DNA from: RGIG1995 sp045587445
Lineage (GTDB): Bacteria; Bacillota; Clostridia; Oscillospirales; CAG-272
Reading direction: 5' to 3'
Length of the DNA: 25,910 nt
Assembly: GCA_045587445.1 (NCBI GenBank)
Contig: JAZNCH010000037.1
Location: 1 to 25,910, forward strand
The position numbers were made by a program, and so were the translations under genes. The notes below the pieces were generated by a model, which had not been told where the DNA came from, did no database searches, and saw only the letters and a list, made by a program, of their open reading frames with translations. This document shows positions 14,898-21,361 of this stretch, one piece after another (position 1 is the stretch's first letter; the number at the start of each line of letters is the position of its first letter).

Positions 14898-15566
14898 ATG
14901 GCAAATCAATTAGACGAACTCAACCCCGAAGTTAGAGAAGAGGGTTTAGACACGAATGTTATTGTAAAAAAGATACCTGCTGAGGTAGGCGGCGGCTCAA
15001 AGTTTTTTGAGATAATGCTGTGGGTATGCGGTATACTTCCGGGGCTTATATTCTTGTTTATGAAAATAAATGCCCAAAAGCATTTTGACCAATTGCAGCA
15101 GAAAATTCAGAGAAATGCCTCCCAAATAGACAACTATCTTGAACAGAGAGTTATGGTACTTCAAAACTGTGCTCGTCTTTTGGATAAGGCTATTGATCTT
15201 GATAAAAGCACGTTTGAAAACATTGCAAAGTACAGATCGGGAAACGTTACCGATATTGATGAGGCTCGTAATGAGATAGGCGGTCATCTTGATACTATTT
15301 CGAGAGGTATCAACGTTGCAATAGAAAGCTATCCAGACCTTCAATCTCATAGAGAAATTGCCGATGCAATGCAGCAGAATATGTATTTGCAGAGAGAAAT
15401 TACGGCTGCAAGAGAGCTTTACAACGATACCGTTAACCAGTGGAACAAGGATATATTTGAATGGCCCACCAAGAAGATTGTGGCGGCTAAAAACGGATAT
15501 ACTACAAGAATTCCTTTTGTTGCATCAAAAGAAATAAAAGAAAAAGCAAAATCTGTATTTTTCTGA
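14898..15566 (+). CDS. LemA family protein
   Basis: LemA proteins are membrane-anchored helical bundles of uncertain function. This 222-aa product has a charged N-terminus, a TM segment at about 36-56 (FFEIMLWVCGILPGLIFLFM), then a long helical domain. The conserved LemA stretch is visible as QIDNYLEQRVMVLQNCARLL and, near the C-terminus, ITAARELYNDTVNQWNKDIF followed by WPTKKIVA. The N-terminal extension before the TM (about 35 residues) is longer than in the simplest members. AAAAGGAG precedes the ATG. It is the middle gene of a three-gene run with tight spacing (20 bp before, 43 bp after), so its partners are likely to work with it at the membrane. Confidence 0.85.
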   Translation: MANQLDELNPEVREEGLDTNVIVKKIPAEVGGGSKFFEIMLWVCGILPGLIFLFMKINAQKHFDQLQQKIQRNASQIDNYLEQRVMVLQNCARLLDKAIDLDKSTFENIAKYRSGNVTDIDEARNEIGGHLDTISRGINVAIESYPDLQSHREIADAMQQNMYLQREITAARELYNDTVNQWNKDIFEWPTKKIVAAKNGYTTRIPFVASKEIKEKAKSVFF

Positions 15567-15609
15567 TAATATAAATAAGACTAATTAATCTATAATGGAG
15601 AATTTAACT

Positions 15610-16145
15610 ATGAACGAGAAAAAATTGTTTCGGGATTTATTAACCCAAAATGGATACCTGTTGTAATTCTTTTGATAATCCCCGTCGTAAATTTCTTTGC
15701 ATTAATATTTTTTCTTACGACAACACTTCCGGCACTTCTTCGCGGCAACAAAAAGATTAAGGAATTAGAATCAAATGGATTATTGTCTAAGGCTGCTGCT
15801 GAATTAACTTCTTCGAACAGCAAGCGTTATATGAAGGAAAAGATAGTTTTGACAGATAGCTTTGTTTTCTGCAAGGGAAACGGTTTTATATTTTCTTATG
15901 ATGAGATTCTTTGGGCATATAAACACAGACAGACAACGTCATTTTTGTTTATACCGATAAGTGTTACGGAGTCTATTTACCTTGCGACAAAGAATATGAA
16001 TCCCAGATTGGTTGTTAGTATGGGCAAGGATAAGAAAGACGAAATTAAGAATTCATTGATTGAGATTTATAATCACAACAATAGTTGCCTTATCGGTTAC
16101 ACAAACGAAACTTGTGCAAAGTATAAGGAATTAAAAAAAGCATAA
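15610..16145 (+). CDS. Small membrane protein of unknown function, apparent -1 frameshift near the start
   Basis: The third LemA-operon gene starts at ATG 15610, eight bases after GGAGA (15598-15602), but that frame (MNEKKLFRDLL...) stops at 15664-15666. The -1 frame is open through to 16145 and reads GFINPKWIPVVILLIIPVVN then a long C-terminal domain; it has no ATG and no ribosome site of its own (first usable codon TTG 15672, 157 aa). Slipping back one base at the A6 run 15619-15624 joins MNEKK to IVSGFINPKW and restores one protein of about 177 aa. It would have a TM hairpin or long TM (about 15-45) and a cytosolic domain rich in beta strands, perhaps PH-like. Either programmed or transcriptional slippage, a real mutation, or a sequence error explains it. 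Function unknown. Confidence 0.6.
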
Positions 16146-16156
16146 AGAGTACATAA

Positions 16157-16194
16157 GAGGGGATGTGGGCAAAGCCCACCTCCCCTCAATTTTA
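16157..16194. terminator. Terminator between the LemA operon and the Crp/Fnr gene
   Basis: A 14-bp GC-rich stem (16157-16170 with 16174-16187, one mismatch) closes a 3-base loop, followed by AATTTTAT. The convergent Crp/Fnr gene ends at 16199, so the hairpin may serve both sides, though a T run is poor on the minus strand. Confidence 0.75.
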
Positions 16195-16198
16195 TAAA

Positions 16199-16858
16199 TT
16201 ACAGCAAAACAAAATGTTTTTTGTTGCTTTCGAGTATTCCTTCGTTACGTAATTTGCTGATTTCGGCGGAAAGACCGCTTCTGTCGACTTCAAGATAGTC
16301 GGCAAGTTCTTGTCGGTTGAAGGGAATATCGAAGCTTCTTTTTCCTTCTTCCTTTGATTTATAAATCAGATAGGTCAAAAGCTTTTCTCTTGTTGTTCTT
16401 TTTGAGGTTATATCAATTTTTTGATGAAAATCAATGCTTTTTAATGCAAGATCTTTCATAAGGTTATAAATAATCTGTTGGTGAAATTCACAATTGTTAG
16501 AGCAAGTATGTAAGATGTGTTGGCAGTCAACGAGCATAACCACACACGGCTCATTTGCAACAATTGAAACCGGGAGAGATGTTGATTCTGTGCATGCGAA
16601 TTCTTCTGCAAAAACCTGAGAAGGCTCAAGTGTTCCTAAAATATTTCTGTTACCGTAGTAGTCCATTTGAATTATTTGTGCTGAACCTGACAAGACTATA
16701 CCTATATATTTAGCTGATATTCCTTCTGCGAAAATAGTATATTTCTTGTCAAAAGCTTTTATTTTTGCACCGAAGCAAGTCAGCATTTTTAGGAGATTAT
16801 TTTCTTCTATTTTCAAAAAAAGCGCGCATTTTTTTAAGATTTCTGAATACTTTTCCAT
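16199..16858 (-). CDS. Crp/Fnr family transcriptional regulator
   Basis: This 219-aa regulator has an N-terminal cyclic-nucleotide-type beta-barrel (about 20-130), a dimerisation helix and a C-terminal winged HTH with FNRQELADYLEVDRSGLSAE followed by ISKLRNEGIL. Several cysteines occur (among them the CSNNC motif near 118-122), but there is no FNR-type N-terminal Cys cluster, so the signal is unknown. The ATG at 16858 is preferred to 16870 because GGAGG (16868-16864) lies inside the longer version, at correct spacing to the second ATG. It is divergent from an oxygen/NO-detoxifying operon, and its leader holds a perfect inverted repeat, so control of itself and of the neighbouring operon is likely but inferred. 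Confidence 0.87.
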   Translation of the reverse strand: MEKYSEILKKCALFLKIEENNLLKMLTCFGAKIKAFDKKYTIFAEGISAKYIGIVLSGSAQIIQMDYYGNRNILGTLEPSQVFAEEFACTESTSLPVSIVANEPCVVMLVDCQHILHTCSNNCEFHQQIIYNLMKDLALKSIDFHQKIDITSKRTTREKLLTYLIYKSKEEGKRSFDIPFNRQELADYLEVDRSGLSAEISKLRNEGILESNKKHFVLL

Positions 16859-16872
16859 AATTTCCTCCATTT

Positions 16873-16888
16873 TGTTGAAAATTCAACA
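16873..16888. promoter_or_regulatory. Perfect inverted repeat, candidate Crp/Fnr operator
   Basis: TGTTGAA (16873-16879), two bases, then TTCAACA (16882-16888). The 7-bp arms and 16-bp length suit a Crp/Fnr dimer. It lies in the leader of the regulator gene, just downstream of its predicted transcription start, which suggests autorepression. Confidence 0.6.
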
Positions 16889-16902
16889 GAAATACAAAAA
16901 GG

Positions 16903-16931
16903 ATTATACTATAATAATTATAGAAAATCAA
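16903..16931 (-). promoter_or_regulatory. Promoter of the Crp/Fnr gene
   Basis: On the minus strand TTGATT (16931-16926), a 17-base spacer and TATAAT (16908-16903). The predicted start near 16896 places the inverted repeat 16873-16888 at about +8 to +23. Confidence 0.65.
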
Positions 16932-16936
16932 GAGAT

Positions 16937-16958
16937 ATTGTGAAACGAATGTTACAAT
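16937..16958. promoter_or_regulatory. Candidate activator site upstream of the flavodiiron gene
   Basis: ATTGTGA (16937-16943) and TTACAAT (16952-16958) form an imperfect 22-bp inverted repeat of CRP-like type. It ends 5 bases before the -35 of the flavodiiron promoter, a position usual for activators. It differs from the repeat at 16873-16888, so a common protein is uncertain. Confidence 0.4.
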
Positions 16959-16963
16959 TTCAG

Positions 16964-16992
16964 TTGACGAAATACAAAAAGAATGATAATAT
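16964..16992 (+). promoter_or_regulatory. Promoter of the flavodiiron operon
   Basis: TTGACG (16964-16969), a 17-base spacer and TAATAT (16987-16992). The start would be near 16999, at the ribosome site itself, so the leader is very short. The spacer contains GAAATACAAAAAG, which also occurs at 16889-16901 in the regulator promoter region. Confidence 0.65.
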
Positions 16993-17010
16993 TACTATGA
17001 GGTGAATATT

Positions 17011-18801
17011 ATGATAATTACCAAAGACATAAGATATGTCGGCGTAAATGACCACAAGATTGATTTGTTTGAAGGTCAGTACGACGTGCCAAACGGAATG
17101 GCATACAATTCTTATGCAATCATTGATGAAAAGATAGCCGTAATGGATACCGTAGATGCGAACTTCACTCACGAATGGCTTGATAATTTGCAGAATACGC
17201 TCGGAGACAGAAAGCCCGATTATCTTATAATTCAGCACATGGAGCCTGATCATTCAGCGAATATTATGAATTTTATCAAGACCTATCCTGATGCAAAGAT
17301 AGTATCTTCCGATAAAGCATTTAAAATGATGAAAAACTTTTTCGGTACCGATTTTGCCGAAAGACAGATAGTTGTAGGCGAGGGCAGTCAGCTTTCTCTC
17401 GGTAAGCATAATCTTACATTCGTAACCGCGCCCATGGTGCATTGGCCCGAGGTAATTGTAACTTACGACTCAACCGATAAGGTGTTGTTTTCGGCTGACG
17501 GTTTTGGAAAGTTCGGTGCTCTTGACGTTGAAGAGGATTGGGCTTGCGAAGCGAGACGTTACTATATAGGTATCGTAGGAAAGTACGGTGCACAGGTTCA
17601 GTCACTTCTCAAGAAAGCGGCAGGGCTTGATATTGAAATAATCTGTCCCTTGCACGGTCCGGTTCTTAAAGAAAATCTTGGTTATTACATTAACCTTTAC
17701 AATACTTGGTCAAGTTATCAGCCCGAAGAAGAGGGAATTGTTATTTGTTATACTTCGGTTTACGGTAACACAAAGAGAGCAGTTCTGAAACTTGCGGATG
17801 CGCTAAAGGCAAACGGTTGTCCGAAGGTAGTTGTTAACGACCTTGCAAGATGTGATATGGCAGAGGCGGTAGAAGATGCGTTCAGATACAGCAAGATAGT
17901 ACTTGCAACAACGACTTACAATGCGGAAATATTCCCGTTTATGCGCGAATTTATTAACCATCTTGCAGAAAGAAACTTCAGCAACAGAACGGTTGCTCTT
18001 ATTGAAAACGGAAGCTGGGCACCTATGGCTGCAAAGGTAATGAAAGGGTTGCTTGAAAAATGCAAAAATATTACCTATACTGACACAACTGTAAAGATTC
18101 TGTCTGCCCTTAACGAAGAAAGTACAGAGCAGTTGAATAAGTTAGTTAACGAGCTTTGCAAGGATTATTTAGCACAGAGATCGGAAACGGCTAATAAGAG
18201 TGATTTGACAGCCCTCTTTAATATCGGATATGGTCTTTACGTTGTAACTTCCAACGATGGAAAGAAAGATAACGGACTTATAGTAAATACGGTAACACAG
18301 GTAACAAGCGTTCCCAACAGAATTGCAGTTACGATTAATAAAGAGAATTACTCTCATCACGTTATAAAGCAAACGGGAAAAATGAATATAAACTGCCTTA
18401 CGGTAGACGCTCCTTTCTCTGTATTTGAAAAATTTGGATTTATAAGCGGAAGAAACGTAGATAAGTTTGCGGATAGTACGCCTCTTCGTTCGGATAACGG
18501 ATTGGCATTCTTACCAAGACATATCAACTCATTTATGTCGCTTAAGGTGGAACAGTATATAGACCTTGATACTCACGGTATGTTTATATGCTCGGTAAGC
18601 GAATCGAGAGTTATTTCGGACAAAGAAACTATGACTTACACTTATTATCAGAATAACGTTAAGCCGAAGCCAAAGACGGAAGGCAAAAAAGGATACGTAT
18701 GTAGAATATGCGGATATGTATATGAAGGAGAAGAGCTTCCCGAAGATATAGTATGTCCGTTGTGTAAGCATGGGGCAGCAGATTTTGAACCTATTGAATA
18801 A
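17011..18801 (+). CDS. Flavodiiron protein fused to flavin reductase and rubredoxin domains
   Basis: This 596-aa cytoplasmic enzyme should reduce O2 to water and/or NO to N2O. Domains in order: metallo-beta-lactamase diiron domain (1-240) with ligands H76, E78, D80, H144, D163 and H215; flavodoxin domain (about 243-392) with TSVYGNT at 248-254; flavin-reductase-like split barrel (about 400-552); and a short rubredoxin (561-596) with C564, C567, C582 and C585 and the central loop missing, as in rubrerythrin tails. The last two domains resemble the separate high-molecular-weight rubredoxin (Hrb) that serves FprA in Moorella, so this fusion may carry its whole electron relay. The ATG at 17011 is chosen because GAGGTGA (16999-17005) overlaps the in-frame GTG at 17002. 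It starts an operon with desulfoferrodoxin and rubredoxin. Confidence 0.92.
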   Translation: MIITKDIRYVGVNDHKIDLFEGQYDVPNGMAYNSYAIIDEKIAVMDTVDANFTHEWLDNLQNTLGDRKPDYLIIQHMEPDHSANIMNFIKTYPDAKIVSSDKAFKMMKNFFGTDFAERQIVVGEGSQLSLGKHNLTFVTAPMVHWPEVIVTYDSTDKVLFSADGFGKFGALDVEEDWACEARRYYIGIVGKYGAQVQSLLKKAAGLDIEIICPLHGPVLKENLGYYINLYNTWSSYQPEEEGIVICYTSVYGNTKRAVLKLADALKANGCPKVVVNDLARCDMAEAVEDAFRYSKIVLATTTYNAEIFPFMREFINHLAERNFSNRTVALIENGSWAPMAAKVMKGLLEKCKNITYTDTTVKILSALNEESTEQLNKLVNELCKDYLAQRSETANKSDLTALFNIGYGLYVVTSNDGKKDNGLIVNTVTQVTSVPNRIAVTINKENYSHHVIKQTGKMNINCLTVDAPFSVFEKFGFISGRNVDKFADSTPLRSDNGLAFLPRHINSFMSLKVEQYIDLDTHGMFICSVSESRVISDKETMTYTYYQNNVKPKPKTEGKKGYVCRICGYVYEGEELPEDIVCPLCKHGAADFEPIE

Positions 18802-18833
18802 ATTATATAATTAACATATTGGAGGAAATTATT

Positions 18834-19214
18834 ATGAGTGATAACAGATTTTTCATTTGTGAACATTGCGGCAATACAGCAGGACTTATTAAAGATGCAG
18901 GAGTACCTATGATGTGCTGCGGTCAGAAGATGATAAGACTTGAACCCGGAGTGGTTGAAGCAAGTCATGAAAAGCATATACCGGTTGCAAAAGTTGAGGG
19001 GAATCTTGTAACAGTTGAGATAGGCTCGATAGCTCACCCTATGACAGAAGAGCACAGCATTACCTGGGTATATCTTCAGACGGATAAGGGTGGTCAGAGA
19101 AAGAACCTTGCCCCCGGAGAAGAACCTAAGACAACTTTTGCACTTGCTGACGAAAAGGCAGTTGCAGTTTATGCATACTGTAATCTTCACGGTCTTTGGA
19201 AGGCTGACCTTTAA
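18834..19214 (+). CDS. dfx: Desulfoferrodoxin (2Fe superoxide reductase)
   Basis: This 126-aa protein reduces superoxide to hydrogen peroxide without making O2. The N-terminal desulforedoxin domain has centre I cysteines C9, C12, C28 and C29. The C-terminal neelaredoxin domain has the catalytic centre II ligands H48 (in EKH), H68 (HPM), H74, H119 and C116 (CNLH). Both metal sites are complete, so it is the two-iron class. The ATG at 18834 is preferred because GGAGG lies at 18821-18825, right after the alternative TTG at 18819. It is 32 bp after the flavodiiron gene and 28 bp before the rubredoxin gene, which supplies its likely electron donor. Confidence 0.94.
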   Translation: MSDNRFFICEHCGNTAGLIKDAGVPMMCCGQKMIRLEPGVVEASHEKHIPVAKVEGNLVTVEIGSIAHPMTEEHSITWVYLQTDKGGQRKNLAPGEEPKTTFALADEKAVAVYAYCNLHGLWKADL

Positions 19215-19242
19215 TTAATAATAAAAACGGAGGAAACATATA

Positions 19243-19401
19243 ATGAAAAAATATGTATGTAATATATGCGGCTATGAATATGACGAAGCTGTTGGCGAAG
19301 AAAGTCAAGGCGTTGCTGCAGGAACAAAGTGGGAAGACGTTTCGGAAGATTTCGTATGCCCCGTCTGTGGTGTAGATAAGTCTAATTTCAGCGAAGCATA
19401 A
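19243..19401 (+). CDS. Rubredoxin
   Basis: This 52-aa redox protein holds one iron in four cysteines, C6, C9, C39 and C42, in the pairs CNICG and CPVCG. The central GVAAGTKWEDVSEDF loop is standard, and the length is that of free rubredoxins. GGAGG at 19229-19233 fits the ATG. In this operon it probably passes electrons to the superoxide reductase, and possibly to other peroxide-reducing enzymes. It keeps the full-length loop that the rubredoxin tail of the flavodiiron fusion lacks, so the two are not simple duplicates. Confidence 0.96.
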   Translation: MKKYVCNICGYEYDEAVGEESQGVAAGTKWEDVSEDFVCPVCGVDKSNFSEA

Positions 19402-19411
19402 AAAATAATAT

Positions 19412-19444
19412 AATAATTGCCGTCTGCTTGAGACGGCAATTATT
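19412..19444 (+). terminator. Hairpin after the rubredoxin gene
   Basis: A perfect 14-bp stem (19412-19425 with 19431-19444) closes a 5-base loop. The usual T run is replaced by an AT-rich 3' arm, so it may be a partial terminator or a transcript-stabilising hairpin before the ZIP gene. Confidence 0.6.
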
Positions 19445-19479
19445 GTATAGGATTAAGTTAAAAAACGAGGATTATTTAA

Positions 19480-20232
19480 ATGGAAATGGTATTATTGACA
19501 GCTCTCGGAGTTGGCGGCGCGACGCTTGCAGGCGCGATAATAGGTTTTGCTTTTAAGAAGATAAGTCATAAATTTTCCGACATTATAATGGCGTTTGCGG
19601 CGGGCGTAATGCTTGCGGCGGCGGTGTTGGGACTAATTTTACCGTCTATTGAATACGGCGGGAAATACGGAATTTTGATTACCGTTGCGGGAATATTTGC
19701 GGGGGCATTGTGTCTGAACGTTATAGATAAGCTCGTACCCCACTTGCATAAGATGGTGGGGGCGGATATTGAACCGCACAAGAATGAAAACCTTAATAAA
19801 GTGCTGCTGTTTGTAATGGCTATAGCTATACATAATCTGCCTGAGGGTATTGCCGCGGGCGTTGGCTTTGGTGCAGGCGATGTGTCGCAAGCACTTATAA
19901 TAGCGGGAGGTATTGCCTTGCAGAATATCCCCGAGGGTATGGTTATAATAACACCTATGTTGGCGGCGGGCGTAACACCGAAAAAGACCTTTGTTTGCGC
20001 GATGATAACGGGACTTGTTGAAGTTGTCGGAACATTGATAGGCTATTTTGCGGTAACGGTAGCATCAGCAATATTGCCTTTTGCACTTGCGTTTGCGGGG
20101 GGAACTATGCTTTACGTGATAAGCGATGAGATGATACCCGAGACGCACGCGCACGGAAGCGAACGCGGTGCAACTTATGCGTTGCTCGTAGGCTTTTGTG
20201 TAATGCTTGTAACAGACGTACTTCTGGGGTAA
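19480..20232 (+). CDS. ZIP family divalent metal transporter (ZupT/GufA-like)
   Basis: This 250-aa inner-membrane protein should import a divalent metal such as zinc, iron or manganese. About eight hydrophobic segments are visible. The metal-binding helices carry HNLPEG (118-123, TM4) and QNIPEG (148-153, TM5), the signature of the GufA/ZupT group; in the second motif Gln replaces the first His. A short loop with PHLHK (87-91) may bind metal. CGAGGA precedes the ATG. It lies after the rubredoxin hairpin without a clear promoter, so it may be partly cotranscribed with the oxidative-defence genes. Metal supply for iron or manganese enzymes would fit this position, but the substrate cannot be read from sequence. 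Confidence 0.88.
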   Translation: MEMVLLTALGVGGATLAGAIIGFAFKKISHKFSDIIMAFAAGVMLAAAVLGLILPSIEYGGKYGILITVAGIFAGALCLNVIDKLVPHLHKMVGADIEPHKNENLNKVLLFVMAIAIHNLPEGIAAGVGFGAGDVSQALIIAGGIALQNIPEGMVIITPMLAAGVTPKKTFVCAMITGLVEVVGTLIGYFAVTVASAILPFALAFAGGTMLYVISDEMIPETHAHGSERGATYALLVGFCVMLVTDVLLG

Positions 20233-20253
20233 TATAAAATTGTACAAACGTTT

Positions 20254-20280
20254 AGGGCGATTTTATATCCGCCCTTTTTT
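20254..20280 (+). terminator. Terminator after the ZIP gene
   Basis: AGGGCG (20254-20259) pairs with CGCCCT (20270-20275) around a 10-base AT loop, followed by T6. It ends the oxidative-defence and metal-transport unit. Confidence 0.8.
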
Positions 20281-20340
20281 GCTTGTGCAAAACTATGCGA
20301 TTGGGAAATACCTTATATATAAATAACATGTACTATATAT

Positions 20341-20395
20341 TATATTGTTGACAAAACAACATAGCGGTGGTATAATATGGAATATATTGTTGACA
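20341..20395 (+). promoter_or_regulatory. Promoter of the FakB/FakA operon with repeated operator-like element
   Basis: TTGACA (20348-20353), a 17-base spacer and TATAAT (20371-20376). The 13-mer TATATTGTTGACA occurs at 20341-20353 and again at 20383-20395, one each side of the -10. TGTTG (20346-20350) and CAACA (20357-20361) form an inverted repeat over the -35. This is a good site for a repressor, possibly the MarR protein encoded in the operon. Confidence 0.7.
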
Positions 20396-20445
20396 GCTAA
20401 ATTTATTTTTATGGCTATATTTAATGAAAACAGGAGTAAAAACTA

Positions 20446-21312
20446 ATGAGCGAATATATTATAATTACGGATTCGGCTTGTGATATTAAACCGGAGATAC
20501 TTGAGGCGTGGGGTGTGCCTTTTTGCAGTCTTACTTTGAGATTTGAGGGAGAAGAAAAGGAATATTTAAACTTTGATTTGACAGCCACCGAATTTTACGC
20601 AAAAATGCGTGAGGGCGGTATAGCTAAAACTGCCGCAGTAAATGTTGAAATCTTTTCTCAGTGCTTTGAAAAATATCTTGAAAAGGGCATAGATGTTCTT
20701 TACATAGGATTTTCTTCGGGACTTAGCACAACGTATAATTCAGGAAGACTTGCAGCACTTCAGCTTCAAGAAAAATATCCTGACAGAAAGATTATTGCAG
20801 TAGACAGCCTTTCGGCATCTGCAGGCTTTGGTCTTTTGCTTTACCTTACGTTGAAAAAGAAAAACGAGGGAGCAACCATTGAAGAAGCGGCAAAATATGC
20901 TGAAGAGCTTAGATTTAACCTTTGCCATTGGTTTACTGTTGATGACCTTATGTACTTAAAACGCGGGGGAAGAATCAGTCCTACGGTTGCTTTTGTGGGT
21001 AACGTTCTTGGAATCAAGCCTGTTCTTCACATGGATAACGAAGGACATCTTATCAATATGACAAAGGTCAGAGGAAGAAGAACTTCCGTTGAGGCTTTGG
21101 CACAGAAATATGACGAGTTGGCACTTAATACAAAAGAGGGAACTCTGTTTATTTCTCACGGTGATTGTTTGGCTGATGCAGAGTATCTTGCATCTATCAT
21201 AAAGAATAAGCATGGTGTTGACGTAGAAATAATTACAGACGTAGGCCCTGTTATCGGAGCTCATACAGGCCCCGGTGTACTTGCTTTCTTCTTTGTAGGT
21301 AAAGAAAGATAA
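20446..21312 (+). CDS. DegV family fatty-acid-binding protein (FakB-like)
   Basis: DegV/FakB proteins bind a free fatty acid and present it to the kinase FakA for phosphorylation. The 288-aa length is normal. Features seen are the N-terminal TDSACDI (8-14), the ligand-binding loop SSGLSTTYNS (90-99), DDLMYLKRGGRIS near the middle and the C-terminal GAHTGPGVLAFFFVG. The usual Thr-Ser-Gln-Pro motif is replaced by KTAAV (61-65). GGAG lies before the ATG. A FakA-like gene follows 49 bp on, which makes the fatty-acid role credible; many clostridia have several DegV paralogs with different lipid preference. Confidence 0.9.
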   Translation: MSEYIIITDSACDIKPEILEAWGVPFCSLTLRFEGEEKEYLNFDLTATEFYAKMREGGIAKTAAVNVEIFSQCFEKYLEKGIDVLYIGFSSGLSTTYNSGRLAALQLQEKYPDRKIIAVDSLSASAGFGLLLYLTLKKKNEGATIEEAAKYAEELRFNLCHWFTVDDLMYLKRGGRISPTVAFVGNVLGIKPVLHMDNEGHLINMTKVRGRRTSVEALAQKYDELALNTKEGTLFISHGDCLADAEYLASIIKNKHGVDVEIITDVGPVIGAHTGPGVLAFFFVGKER

Positions 21313-21361
21313 TTATTTTCAGTTTAAGTGTTTGTTTGAGTAAAGAAAAGGGACTAATTTT

